From Corynebacterium sp. UBA2622 (GTDB taxonomy: Bacteria; Actinomycetota; Actinomycetes; Mycobacteriales; Mycobacteriaceae): DNA of 64,000 nucleotides. Each line of letters begins with the position of its first letter. The first letter of the stretch is position 1. The notes under the pieces are model-generated. The model did not search any database. It was not told where the DNA came from and worked only from the letters and a program-made list of their open reading frames with translations. The translations under genes were made by a program, and so were the position numbers. Shown here piece after piece: positions 9,225 through 18,074 of this stretch. Location of the stretch: assembly GCF_002339505.1 (NCBI RefSeq), contig NZ_DDJO01000012.1, positions 34,627-98,626 on the forward strand. Direction: 5' to 3'.

Positions 9225-11105
9225 CTAGTCGACGTTGATGTCGACGGCACCCGTCTGCGGGTTGAAGCTGATGTTGCCCCCCTGGAAGTCGACCTTCACC
9301 TCGTCCTTGGTGGGCGAGTACTGATCGGAGGTGGGCAGGCCAAGCGGTCCGCCGTCGAGGCCCTGCTGCAGCCATGCGTCGGCGATTTCACCCGGCATCG
9401 TGTGGATGTCACCGCTGCTGTTCTGGATGGCGATGCCGTTTTCGAAGAAGGCGTAGTTGTTGCCGCCCACGCCGCCGGTGGTGCCGGTGATCATGCCCAG
9501 GGTCGGCTCGAACTGCTTCCACATGTCGGCGGCCTCGCCCTGGCCGGCGAACTTGAGGATCGGCCCGATGTACGGAGTGACGGAGGCGAGGGTCAGGCCG
9601 GGGAGGATCTCGATGCCGCCCACGCTCTTCGCCCCGCCGGGCAACAAACCGTACTGGTTGGCGAAGAGCACGAGCACACCCGCGATGGTGCCGGCAGCGG
9701 TGGCCACGGCGACGGGGTCTCCGCTGGCGAGGCCGGCGAGGTCGAGCCCGCGCGCCTGGCTGGACGCGTCCGGGGAGGTGACCGTGGTCATGGTGCCGTC
9801 GGCGTTGGTCACCGTGCCCTTCTTGCGGGAAGGATCGGTGGTCACCGGCGGGGTCGGGTTGGCCGGGACGGTGGGCTGAGCCGGGTTGGTCACGGCCCCG
9901 CCGGTCTTCACCGCGGCGGCCTTGGCGGCCGCGATGGTGCGGATGGTGCCCAGCTGCGCGTAAAGGTTGTCACCCGGGCAGGTGTTGTAGTGGAAGTCGC
10001 GGTGTGCGTTGATGGTGTTGAAGGAACCGCCCTGGCCGGCGGCGTAGCGGCTGCCGCCAAAGTTGAAGTCCGCGTAGAGGTCGGTCTTGCCCAGCGGGTC
10101 GAAGCCGGCCACGGCAGCCTTCCAGCCGATGATCTCGCCCATCGCCTGGATGGCGGCGGGGGAGGGCTGGGCCTTCTGGTAGTCGCCCATCATGGACACG
10201 CCCCAGGTGTTCTCGTTGAAACCGCCCACGTGGGCGCCCTCGACGGCCTTGTCCATGCCGCCGGCGCGGCCTTCGTAGATGTTGCCGAACTTGTCCACCA
10301 GGGCGTTGTACCCGATGTCACCCCAGCCGAGGGTGTTGGTGTGGTAGTCCCAGATGCCGCGCACGATGCCGGCGGCCTGGGCCGGGGTGTAGTCGTTGGA
10401 ACCCGCGGTGTGGTGCACCGTCGCGGCCGAGACGGGCTCGGTGTAGGTCGCACCCGGGCCGGCGCCGGCGCCCCACTGGGCGCGGGAGATGACCTTGGGC
10501 ATGCCCTGGGTGTAGGTCTCCGCGACCGGGGCGATGTCGCCCTGGGCGGTGCCCTCACCGCCGTCGAGGAACACGGCCTCGAGGTCCTTGGCGGTGGTCG
10601 GTGCCTCGGACGCGGCCCGGCCGTCCTCCATCAGGTCCACGTTGCCGGTGGAGACCTGGATGCGGGTGGTGGGCTCGACATAGATCGGCTCGGTGCCGAA
10701 CTTGGCGGCGTTCGGGTTGGAGTCCGCGTGGTCCATCTGGAACCACTCGGACCAGGACCCGTCCCCGCGCGCTGACCGGACGTAGGCCACGATGTCGCGG
10801 TCGCCGGTCCAGGTGAGGCCGAACAGGGAGAACGGGGTGTCGCGGGTGAACTCCTTGACCACGCGGCGCTCCGCGCCGTCGACGCCCTGGGTCTTCACGG
10901 CTGCGTCATCGACGGTGACGTCGGCACCGTCCGCGAAGGACGCGGTGGAGGTGGCCACCTGGGTTGCACCCTGGCCGATCGACTGGACCTGGAGGATGTG
11001 GTTGCCGCCGACGGCGGTAACGGCAACGAGGGCCGCCGATACGAAGGCGGCCATCACGGGCTTGACCCGCGGGGTGGACCGGGTCAGTCGTCGTCGTTGA
11101 TGCAC
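9225..11105 (-). CDS. Secreted N-acetylmuramoyl-L-alanine amidase (PGRP type) with LGFP-like C-terminus
   Basis: A 626-residue exported protein. The signal sequence spans about residues 15-40 (VMAAFVSAALVAVTAVGG). An amidase_2/PGRP domain in the centre shows the zinc-ligand motifs VHHTAGSN and NAHRDFHYNTCPGD. Then come a Pro/Thr linker and a C-terminal region with LGFP-like elements (GGPLGLPTSDQYSPTKDE). It should cleave the peptide from N-acetylmuramic acid, with the LGFP part binding the envelope. It is the likely counterpart of mycobacterial Rv3811, also beside glf. The GTG start has AGGAG seven bases upstream, so unlike many neighbours this mRNA has a leader. It diverges from glf. Confidence 0.88.
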   Translation of the reverse strand: MHQRRRLTRSTPRVKPVMAAFVSAALVAVTAVGGNHILQVQSIGQGATQVATSTASFADGADVTVDDAAVKTQGVDGAERRVVKEFTRDTPFSLFGLTWTGDRDIVAYVRSARGDGSWSEWFQMDHADSNPNAAKFGTEPIYVEPTTRIQVSTGNVDLMEDGRAASEAPTTAKDLEAVFLDGGEGTAQGDIAPVAETYTQGMPKVISRAQWGAGAGPGATYTEPVSAATVHHTAGSNDYTPAQAAGIVRGIWDYHTNTLGWGDIGYNALVDKFGNIYEGRAGGMDKAVEGAHVGGFNENTWGVSMMGDYQKAQPSPAAIQAMGEIIGWKAAVAGFDPLGKTDLYADFNFGGSRYAAGQGGSFNTINAHRDFHYNTCPGDNLYAQLGTIRTIAAAKAAAVKTGGAVTNPAQPTVPANPTPPVTTDPSRKKGTVTNADGTMTTVTSPDASSQARGLDLAGLASGDPVAVATAAGTIAGVLVLFANQYGLLPGGAKSVGGIEILPGLTLASVTPYIGPILKFAGQGEAADMWKQFEPTLGMITGTTGGVGGNNYAFFENGIAIQNSSGDIHTMPGEIADAWLQQGLDGGPLGLPTSDQYSPTKDEVKVDFQGGNISFNPQTGAVDINVD

Positions 11106-11253
11106 AGTTCAGCTCCTGTTGCGTGTGTGAAAAGGGTTAATCAAAGTGCAGTGTAAAGCAATTCCAAGGTTAAAGGAAGGATTGAGACTTTTCGCGGCAC
11201 CGGGTGTGTCGCCGGGCGGGGCGTCGTAAAGCGGATATGCGAAGATGGGGCCC

Positions 11254-12432
11254 ATGACTTATGACCTCATCGTTGTTGGATCCGGGTTCTTCGGACTCAC
11301 TGTCGCGGAGCGGGCCGCGGCCGAGCTGGGCAAGCGGGTGCTGGTGGTGGAGAAGCGCGACCACATCGGCGGCAACGCCTACTCCGAGAGGGACCCCGAG
11401 ACCGGCATCGAGGTGCACAAGTACGGGGCGCACCTGTTCCACACCTCCAACGAGCGCGTCTGGGAGTACGTCAACCGCTTCACCGAGTTCACCGATTACC
11501 AGCACCGCGTCTTCGCCATGCACGACGGCACGGCCTACCAGTTCCCCATGGGCCTGGGCCTGATCAACCAGTTCTTCGGACGCTACTACTCGCCGGACGA
11601 GGCCCGGGCCCTCATTGAGGAGCAGCGCGAGGGCCGCGACCCGGCCGAGGCGACGAACCTGGAGGAGCGCGGCATCGCCTTGATCGGCAAGCCGCTCTAC
11701 GAGGCCTTCGTCAAGCACTACACCGCCAAGCAGTGGCAGACCGACCCCACCGACCTGCCGCCGGAGATCATCTCGCGGCTGCCCGTGCGCTACACCTTCA
11801 ACAACCGCTACTTCAACGACACCCACGAGGGCCTGCCCGTCGACGGCTACGCCGCCTGGCTGGAGAGGATGGCGGACCACGAGCTCATCGACGTCCAGCT
11901 CAACACCGACTGGTTCGACATCCGCGCCGGGTACGAGGGCATTCCCGTCGTCTACACCGGCCCGGTGGACCGCTACTTCGACTACTCCGAGGGCCGCCTC
12001 GGCTGGCGCACCCTCGACTTCGAGCGCGAGGTGCTCAACACCGGCGACTTCCAGGGCACCCCGGTGATGAACTACAACGACGCCGACGTGCCCTACACCC
12101 GCATCCACGAGTTCCGCCACTTCCACCCGGAGCGCCGGGACTACCCGGAGGACAAGACGGTCATCGTCAAGGAGTACTCCCGCTTCGCCGGGGAGGACGA
12201 CGAGGTGTACTACCCGATCAACACGCCCGAGGACAGGGAGAAGCTCCTCGCTTACCGACGCCTAGCCGCCGCCGAATCCCGCGAGCGCGGCGTGCTGTTC
12301 GGCGGGCGCCTGGGCACGTACCAGTACCTCGACATGCACATGGCCATCGGTGCCGCACTGTCGCTGTTCGACAACCATCTGCGCCCGCACTTCGAAGGCG
12401 GCGAGCCGATCAACCAGGGGCGCGGGCACTAG
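11254..12432 (+). CDS. glf: UDP-galactopyranose mutase
   Basis: This flavoenzyme converts UDP-galactopyranose to UDP-galactofuranose, the donor for the cell-wall galactan. The 392-residue protein has the FAD-binding dinucleotide fold at the N-terminus (IVVGSGFFGLTVAERAA), EKRDHIGGNAYS, KYGAHLFHTSNERVW, and the conserved C-terminal GGRLGTYQYLDMHMAIGAAL. ATG 11254 is chosen because it gives the usual MTYDLIVVGSG start; an in-frame ATG at 11245 adds three residues. It lies upstream of glfT2 on the same strand with the small membrane protein gene on the opposite strand between them. It opens the arabinogalactan gene cluster. Confidence 0.96.
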   Translation: MTYDLIVVGSGFFGLTVAERAAAELGKRVLVVEKRDHIGGNAYSERDPETGIEVHKYGAHLFHTSNERVWEYVNRFTEFTDYQHRVFAMHDGTAYQFPMGLGLINQFFGRYYSPDEARALIEEQREGRDPAEATNLEERGIALIGKPLYEAFVKHYTAKQWQTDPTDLPPEIISRLPVRYTFNNRYFNDTHEGLPVDGYAAWLERMADHELIDVQLNTDWFDIRAGYEGIPVVYTGPVDRYFDYSEGRLGWRTLDFEREVLNTGDFQGTPVMNYNDADVPYTRIHEFRHFHPERRDYPEDKTVIVKEYSRFAGEDDEVYYPINTPEDREKLLAYRRLAAAESRERGVLFGGRLGTYQYLDMHMAIGAALSLFDNHLRPHFEGGEPINQGRGH

Positions 12433-12445
12433 TTGATCGGGCCTC

Positions 12446-12604
12446 CTACCTCCGGCCGCCTTCCTCTTGCACCCCGTGGATGAGGCACACCGCAGCACCC
12501 AGGGCGCAGGCAATGCCGGAAAAGACGGCTGTGGGGCCGTCGAGAAGCGAAAAGCAGATGACGGCGGCGAGCGCGAGAATTCCGCTGGATGCGTAGGAGG
12601 CCAT
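12446..12604 (-). CDS. Small two-helix membrane protein
   Basis: A 52-residue hydrophobic protein, beginning MASYASSGILALAAVICFSL and ending HGVQEEGGRR. It would form two membrane helices with a short Asp-Gly-Pro turn between. No family recognised. Support: the ATG at 12604 has GATAAT (reverse complement of 12611-12616) six bases upstream, the leaderless pattern of many genes here, and the protein has a clean charge pattern with a polar C-terminal tail. It sits between glf and glfT2 on the opposite strand, diverging from glfT2. I do not know its function. Confidence 0.6.
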   Translation of the reverse strand: MASYASSGILALAAVICFSLLDGPTAVFSGIACALGAAVCLIHGVQEEGGRR

Positions 12605-12697
12605 GGGCCCATTATCCCGCGTGGGGCTGCGTCGGGGTCCGGGTGTGGCGCTACTGTTTATGGCAGCAGTGAGACCGCCAACCCGAAAGTGAGATCT

Positions 12698-14692
12698 GTG
12701 AACGCCGAACCCGCAGTCGATGTGCTGCAGCGCATTCTCATGCCCCGCAAGGGCGAACCGCACGACGTACGGATGCTCTACCTGATCGAGGCGGAGCAGA
12801 ACAAGCAGCGGCTGAACTGGACCGGGCGCACCCGCCTGAGCGTCCCGGCCGGGGCAGAGGCCTCGTTCCAGACCTACTTCAACGCCTTTCCGGCGTCGTA
12901 CTGGCGCCGCTGGTCCCAGCTGGACTCGGTGATCCTCGCCCTGGACGTGGAGGGCGCGGCCACGATCTCGGTGTACCGCTCCAAGCACGACGGTGTGCGC
13001 ATTTCCGTGGTCAACGTGGAGGCGCGCGACGAGCACATCGAAATCCCGCTCGAGCTGCGCAACTTCGAGGACGGCGGCTGGCTCTGGTTCGACATCACCG
13101 CCGAGACCGACGCCACCGTGGACAACGCGGGCTGGTGCGCCGCGCAGCACCCGCAGCCGCAGGTAATGCCGGACGGGACGCAGGTCGGGCCCTTCCCGAA
13201 GGAAGTGGCCGTGGGCATTCCCACCTTCAACCGCCCGCGCGACGCCGTTAACGCGCTGCACGCCCTGGCCGAGGACCCCGTGGTACTGGGCGCCATCACC
13301 AGCGTGCTCATGCCCGACCAGGGCAACCGGCACCCGGCGGACGAGCCCGACTTTGCGGAGGTAGAGGGCAAGCTCGACGGCAGGCTCCGCATCTTCCCGC
13401 AGGGCAACCTCGGCGGCTCGGGCGGCTATTCGCGCATCATGTACGAGGCGATCAACGGCACAGACGCGCCGTACATCCTGTACATGGATGACGACATCGC
13501 CATCGAGCCGGACTCGATCCTGCGCGCGGTGCAGGTGGCGCGCTACGCCGCCAGCCCAATCCTCGTCGGCGGCCAGATGCTCAACCTGCAGGACCGCGCC
13601 CAGCTGCGCACAACGGGAGAGGCCGTGGACCAGCACACCTTCATGTGGACGGCCGCCGCGCACGCCGTGTACGACCACGACTTCGCCGAGCACCCGCTGG
13701 GGGACATCGGTACGGAGGAGCAGCAGCTGGACCCGACTGCGAAGACCTCGGTCCCGCTGCACCGCCGCGTCGACGTGGACTACAACGGCTGGTGGATGAA
13801 CCTCTTCCCGCGCGTCGTGGCGGAGCAGCTCGGCCTGCCCCTGCCGCTGTTCATCAAGTGGGACGACACGGAGTACGCCCTTCGCGCGAACGCCGCGGGC
13901 TTCCCCACGGCCACCTGGCCCGGCGTGGCCATCTGGCACATGGCCTGGGCCGACAAGGACGACGCCATCGACTGGCAGGCGTACTTCCACCTGCGCAACC
14001 GTCTCATCGTCGCGGCGGTCTACCAGGGTGGGGAGGACCCGAGCGGGATTCTGAAGAACATGCTCAAGTCCACCTACAAGCACATCATGTGCATGGAGTA
14101 CTCCACCATCGCCATCCAGCTCGAGGCGATGAAGGACTTCCTCAAGGGCCCAGACCAGCTCTTCGACATCCTCGAATCCAGCCTGCCGCGGGTGCAGAAC
14201 GTGCGGAAGGATTACACCGACGCGCAGGTCATCGAGTCCGCCTCCGATCTGCCCGCCCCCACCGGCGGGCCGGGCATGCCCACCGGCAAGCTCGGAACCC
14301 CGCGCCGCTACCTGGGCATCCCCAACCCGAAGCAGAGGGGCGTGGTGGCCAGGGTGCGCAAGATCCCCTGGGCCGTGAAGACCCTGCGCCACCAGCGCTC
14401 CCGCGAGGACCGCTCCCACTGGGATGTTCCGCAGCTCAACCTCGCCGCCGACGAGGCCCGCTGGTTCACCCTGGGGTGCGTCGACTCCGCGACCGTCTCC
14501 ACCGCCGGGGGCACGGGCGTGGCCTTCCGCAAGCGCGACAAGCAGCTTGCCGACGACCTCCTGGCGCAAACGAAGGACCTGCAGAAGCAGATCAAGGACC
14601 GCTGGCCCGAGCTGAAGCGCGCCTACCGCGACGCCATGCCCGAGCTGACCAGCCACGAGAACTGGGGAAAGGTCTTTGATGAGCAGAACTGA
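12698..14692 (+). CDS. glfT2: Galactofuranosyltransferase GlfT2
   Basis: It polymerises the galactan by adding galactofuranose from UDP-Galf in alternating linkages. The 664-residue protein has an N-terminal beta-sandwich region, then a GT-A fold of family GT2. Visible motifs are VGIPTFNRP, the metal-binding Asp-Asp-Asp (264-266, in LYMDDDIAIEP), the acceptor-site WDDTEYALRA and WHMAWADKDDAIDWQ. GTG 12698 gives MNAEPAVDVLQRILMP, the expected start; a -10-like TACTGT sits at 12652-12657, leaving a leader of roughly 35 bases. Its 3' end overlaps the PAP2 gene by 14 bases, starting a tightly packed operon through aftB. Confidence 0.95.
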   Translation: MNAEPAVDVLQRILMPRKGEPHDVRMLYLIEAEQNKQRLNWTGRTRLSVPAGAEASFQTYFNAFPASYWRRWSQLDSVILALDVEGAATISVYRSKHDGVRISVVNVEARDEHIEIPLELRNFEDGGWLWFDITAETDATVDNAGWCAAQHPQPQVMPDGTQVGPFPKEVAVGIPTFNRPRDAVNALHALAEDPVVLGAITSVLMPDQGNRHPADEPDFAEVEGKLDGRLRIFPQGNLGGSGGYSRIMYEAINGTDAPYILYMDDDIAIEPDSILRAVQVARYAASPILVGGQMLNLQDRAQLRTTGEAVDQHTFMWTAAAHAVYDHDFAEHPLGDIGTEEQQLDPTAKTSVPLHRRVDVDYNGWWMNLFPRVVAEQLGLPLPLFIKWDDTEYALRANAAGFPTATWPGVAIWHMAWADKDDAIDWQAYFHLRNRLIVAAVYQGGEDPSGILKNMLKSTYKHIMCMEYSTIAIQLEAMKDFLKGPDQLFDILESSLPRVQNVRKDYTDAQVIESASDLPAPTGGPGMPTGKLGTPRRYLGIPNPKQRGVVARVRKIPWAVKTLRHQRSREDRSHWDVPQLNLAADEARWFTLGCVDSATVSTAGGTGVAFRKRDKQLADDLLAQTKDLQKQIKDRWPELKRAYRDAMPELTSHENWGKVFDEQN

Positions 14693-15182
14693 AACCGACC
14701 TCCTCGTTGACCTTCAGGCGCTGGCGTTCCGGTCCGGGGTCACCCGCGTGGCGCGGACCCTCAGCCACTTCGGCGAGCACGACCTCGGCTGGTTGGCCGT
14801 GGCGGGCGTCGGGGTGGCCGTCGACGAGCGGCGGAGGCGGCAGTGGGCGGCCCTGGGTGCCGGCACCTTCGCCGCGCACGCGGCATCCGTGGTGATCAAG
14901 CGCATAGTGCGGCGCAAACGCCCCCACGACCCCCGGGTGCGCATCGGGGTGAAAACCCCCTCCAAGCTGAGCTTTCCCTCCTCGCACGCGACAAACACCG
15001 CGGCGGCGGCGGTGCATCTGGCCGCGATCACCGGCTCCCCGGTGCCGTATGTCGCGGTTCCGATCATGATGCTTTCGCGTATGGTGCTTGGCGTGCATTA
15101 CCCGACCGACACCCTCGCGGGAGCCCTCCTGGGTGCGGGAGTGGCCACAGCAACCATTCAGGTGGAGAAGGAGACGCGGTGA
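14679..15182 (+). CDS. PAP2-family phosphatase, likely decaprenylphosphoryl-5-phosphoribose phosphatase
   Basis: A 167-residue membrane phosphatase with all three PAP2 signatures: KRIVRRKRP, FPSSHATN (PSSH in place of the usual PSGH), and SRMVLGVHYPTDTLAG. Its position between glfT2 and the DPPR synthase gene matches mycobacterial Rv3807c, proposed to dephosphorylate decaprenylphosphoryl phosphoribose on the way to the arabinose donor DPA. The ATG at 14679 lies inside the end of glfT2; a TTG one codon earlier is less likely. Its stop overlaps the next start (GTGA), so synthesis is coupled. Confidence 0.9.
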   Translation: MSRTETDLLVDLQALAFRSGVTRVARTLSHFGEHDLGWLAVAGVGVAVDERRRRQWAALGAGTFAAHAASVVIKRIVRRKRPHDPRVRIGVKTPSKLSFPSSHATNTAAAAVHLAAITGSPVPYVAVPIMMLSRMVLGVHYPTDTLAGALLGAGVATATIQVEKETR

Positions 15183-16162
15183 GCGAGACCCACGAGCCAC
15201 TACTCACGTCGGAGCCCCATACCGAGGGAGTGCAGACGGACCAGAAGCGCACCCCGCCGAAGAACCTGCCGGATGCCATGGTCAAGGGTCTGCGTCCCAA
15301 GCAGTGGGTGAAAAACGTCCTCGTCCTCGCGGCACCCCTTGCGGCGGGCATGGACTCCTTCACCTCGCGCACCCTCCTCGACGTCGCCCTCGCCTTCATC
15401 GTCTTCTGTCTCGGCGCCTCCTCGATCTACCTGGTCAACGACGCCCGCGACATCGAGTCCGACCGCGAACACCCGACCAAGCGCTTCCGCCCCATCGCCT
15501 CGGGCGTGCTGCCGGTCAACCTGGCCTACGCGATGGCGGTGGTGCTCATCCTTGCCGCGCTGGGTCTGTCGCTCCTGGCCACCGACGGCACCTCGCTGGC
15601 CATCGTCATCGGCGTCTACATCGTGCTGCAGCTGGGCTACTGCTTCGGGTGGAAGCACATCCCGGTGATCGACATCGCGCTCGTTTCCTCCGGCTTCATG
15701 CTCCGCACCATGGCCGGCGGCGTGGCGGCGGGCATTGCCCTTTCCCAGTGGTTCCTCCTGGTCGCAGCCTTCGGCTCCCTGTTCATGGCCTCCGGCAAGC
15801 GCTACGCCGAGATGCTGCTGGCGCAGGAGACCGGGGCGAAGATCCGCAAGGCCCTCGAGGGCTACACCCCGACGTACCTGCGTTTCGTGTGGACGCTCTC
15901 GGCCACCGCTGTGGTGATGTCCTACGCGCTGTGGGGTTTCCAGCTCTCCTCCACCGTCCACGGTACCGCGGGGATCTGGTACCAGGTGTCGATGGTGCCC
16001 TTCGTCATCGCCATCCTGCGCTACGCCGCCAAGGTCGACAGCGGCCACGGCGGCGCGCCCGACGAGATCGCCCTCGAGGACCGGGTGCTGCAGCTCCTCG
16101 CCCTTCTGTGGATTTTCTGCATCGTCATGGCCGTCTACGTCATACCCGTTCTCACGCACTAA
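15179..16162 (+). CDS. ubiA: Decaprenyl-phosphate phosphoribosyltransferase (DPPR synthase, UbiA family)
   Basis: It transfers phosphoribose from PRPP to decaprenyl phosphate, the first committed step of arabinan donor synthesis. The 327-residue integral membrane prenyltransferase carries the metal-binding NDARDIESDREHPTKRFRP, the NDxxDxxxD motif of UbiA enzymes, after GLRPKQWVKNVLVLAAPLAAG, and a second polar motif around KRYAEML. About eight or nine hydrophobic helices are evident. The GTG at 15179 overlaps the PAP2 stop codon and gives the expected short hydrophilic N-terminus. It is the ortholog of Rv3806c by sequence and by gene order, and the synthesis of DPA makes it essential for arabinan. 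Confidence 0.93.
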   Translation: MSETHEPLLTSEPHTEGVQTDQKRTPPKNLPDAMVKGLRPKQWVKNVLVLAAPLAAGMDSFTSRTLLDVALAFIVFCLGASSIYLVNDARDIESDREHPTKRFRPIASGVLPVNLAYAMAVVLILAALGLSLLATDGTSLAIVIGVYIVLQLGYCFGWKHIPVIDIALVSSGFMLRTMAGGVAAGIALSQWFLLVAAFGSLFMASGKRYAEMLLAQETGAKIRKALEGYTPTYLRFVWTLSATAVVMSYALWGFQLSSTVHGTAGIWYQVSMVPFVIAILRYAAKVDSGHGGAPDEIALEDRVLQLLALLWIFCIVMAVYVIPVLTH

Positions 16163-16172
16163 GCTCTCCCGG

Positions 16173-18008
16173 GTGAACTTCAACGCCCGGACCGCCGTCA
16201 ACGCCCGCACCTCCGCGCTGCTTTCCGCAGCGGGGGCGGGCGTTTTCGCGTTCGCGGGAGGGTGGCAGCGGCGCTGGATCAGCGACGACGGGCTCATCGT
16301 CCTGCGCACGGTGCGGAACATCCTCGCCGGCAACGGGCCCGTGTTCAACGCGGGCGAGCGCGTCGAGGCCAACACCTCCGCCCTATGGCAGTACCTCATC
16401 GCCGTCTTGGGCTGGCTCACCGGCGCGCGCCTGGAGGACGTCGCCACGTGGCTCGCGTTGCTCCTCTCGGTGGCCGCCGCCTGCTTGTCGACGTTCTACA
16501 GCGGGCGCTTCTGGGGCCGATCCACCTTCGTCATTCCCTTCGGTGTCATCCTCTATTTCGCCCTTCCACCTGCGCGGGACTTCTCCACCTCCGGCCTCGA
16601 GTGGGGTCTGTGCCTGGCATGGCTGGCCGGGTGGTGGGCGCTGCTCGTCTCCTGGTCCACCCCGACGGGCCGGCGGGCGGCACCCGCGGCCGGTTACGGG
16701 CTAGCTTTCTGGTGCGGGCTGTCCTGGCTCGTCCGCCCCGAGCTGGCACTCTACGGCGGGGTGACGGGGATCCTGCTCCTGGTGAGCACGCCTCGACGCG
16801 CGGCGGGGATCCTCGGCGCGGCGTTGCCGGTGCCGCTGGCCTACGAGATCTTCCGCATGGGCTACTACGGCCTGCTCACCCCGCACACGGCGGTGGCCAA
16901 GTCGGCGGCCGATTCCGAGTGGGCGCAAGGGGCGTCATACATCGGCGACTTCCTCGGCCCCTACGCCCTGTGGGCGCCGCTGCTGGTCGCCACCGGGCTC
17001 GGGGTATGGCTGCTGCGCGGTGAGACCGGACGCCGCAGGGCAATCGTGCTGGTTGCGGTGGCGTGCTCGCTGGTGCATGTGCTGTATGTGCTGCGCCTCG
17101 GCGGGGACTTCATGCACGGCCGGATGCTCCTGCTTCCGCTCTTCACCCTCCTCCTGCCGGTGATGACCGTGCCGGCCCGCCCGGCGACCGCCGCCGCGAC
17201 CGCCGCCGCGACCGCCGCCGCGGTGCTGTGGGTGGGCGTGGTCATTGTCCGCGGCCACCCCCTGCCGTCCGACCTGAAGGAGCGCACGGCGGCCAACCTC
17301 GGGGTCGTGGACGAGCGGGAGTTCTGGACGATGGCCGTGAACCGCGATCCCGGCCACCCGCCCCGGGATGCTGAGGACTTCCTCAGCTCCACGCTCATGG
17401 CCAACTGGACCGACGCTCTCGCCCAGGCGGAGGAGAACGACGGCGGGCAGATGTTCCTTGCCCGGGTGCAGAAGGAACCGGTGAAGTACGCCTGGTTCTA
17501 CCGCCCCCGCTTCGACGGGGACTCGGACCTGCAGAACCAGCCGCTGACCGCGTACTTCCTCAACCTCGGGATGACCGGGATGAACTCCGACCTCGACGCG
17601 CGTGTACTGGACACCGTCGGCCTGACCACCCCCCTCGCTGCGCGGATGCCCCGGGACCCCGAGGGGCGCGTCGGGCACGACAAGTCCCTCGAGATCGAGT
17701 GGCAGGTCGCCGACACTGCCACGGACCTTGACAGCCTGCCCGACTGGGTGGACAAGGAAAAGGCGAAGCAGGCACGCGCCGCGCTGCGCACCCCGGCCCT
17801 CGCCGAGCTGCTCGCCTCCTCGCGCGAGCCGATGTCGCCGGCGCGGTTCTGGGCCAACGTGCGCTACTCCCTCGGTGCCGGTCGCACGCTCCAGCTTGAC
17901 GACGATCCCTCCACCTACCTCGACGAAGACACCCTCCGCAGGATCGCCGACGGGGAGGATGTCGGCCGCGCGGGTGCCCCTGTGGCGTGGCCCCGTAGCC
18001 GGGGCTAG
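16173..18008 (+). CDS. aftB: Terminal beta-(1->2)-arabinofuranosyltransferase AftB
   Basis: It adds the terminal beta-arabinofuranose residues that carry mycolates, using DPA on the outer face of the membrane. The 611-residue protein is a GT-C type enzyme with many hydrophobic helices in its first ~370 residues, an early extracytoplasmic loop with the acidic pair in WISDDGLIVLRTVRN, and a C-terminal soluble domain. The GTG at 16173 follows the ubiA stop by ten bases. A 12-base unit is repeated three times in frame at 17184-17219, giving Thr-Ala-Ala-Ala repeats next to a membrane segment. The gene order ubiA-aftB-mycolyltransferase matches Rv3806c-Rv3805c-Rv3804c. Confidence 0.93.
   Translation: MNFNARTAVNARTSALLSAAGAGVFAFAGGWQRRWISDDGLIVLRTVRNILAGNGPVFNAGERVEANTSALWQYLIAVLGWLTGARLEDVATWLALLLSVAAACLSTFYSGRFWGRSTFVIPFGVILYFALPPARDFSTSGLEWGLCLAWLAGWWALLVSWSTPTGRRAAPAAGYGLAFWCGLSWLVRPELALYGGVTGILLLVSTPRRAAGILGAALPVPLAYEIFRMGYYGLLTPHTAVAKSAADSEWAQGASYIGDFLGPYALWAPLLVATGLGVWLLRGETGRRRAIVLVAVACSLVHVLYVLRLGGDFMHGRMLLLPLFTLLLPVMTVPARPATAAATAAATAAAVLWVGVVIVRGHPLPSDLKERTAANLGVVDEREFWTMAVNRDPGHPPRDAEDFLSSTLMANWTDALAQAEENDGGQMFLARVQKEPVKYAWFYRPRFDGDSDLQNQPLTAYFLNLGMTGMNSDLDARVLDTVGLTTPLAARMPRDPEGRVGHDKSLEIEWQVADTATDLDSLPDWVDKEKAKQARAALRTPALAELLASSREPMSPARFWANVRYSLGAGRTLQLDDDPSTYLDEDTLRRIADGEDVGRAGAPVAWPRSRG
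17184..17219 (+). repeat. Three tandem 12-base repeats inside aftB
   Basis: GCGACCGCCGCC occurs three times in a row without mismatch. Because the unit is 12 bases, loss or gain keeps the reading frame and changes a Thr-Ala-Ala-Ala repeat at the edge of a predicted membrane helix. Confidence 0.9.
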
Positions 18009-18028
18009 CGCAAAAAACAACGATTTGA

Positions 18029-18034
18029 TAACAT
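18029..18034 (+). promoter_or_regulatory. -10 box before the mycolyltransferase gene
   Basis: TAACAT lies 41 bases before the GTG start, inside a short AT-rich stretch that contrasts with the surrounding high-GC sequence. Part of it forms the symmetric element CGAT-N8-ATCG. A ribosome site GAGGGGGT precedes the start. Confidence 0.5.
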
Positions 18035-18074
18035 CGCGTTAGTTTTTGTCTGTCAAACACCCTGAGGGGGTCTT

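Noticed and set aside
12467..12697. Upstream extension of the glfT2 frame
   Set aside because: It covers the promoter region and the opposite-strand small membrane gene. The GTG at 12698 gives the expected protein.
12605..14656. Very long minus-strand open frame opposite glfT2
   Set aside because: Produced by GC-rich codon bias. The sequence is His/Val/Gly/Arg-rich without domains, and glfT2 on the plus strand has clear motifs. Many similar long frames across the window were rejected for the same reason.
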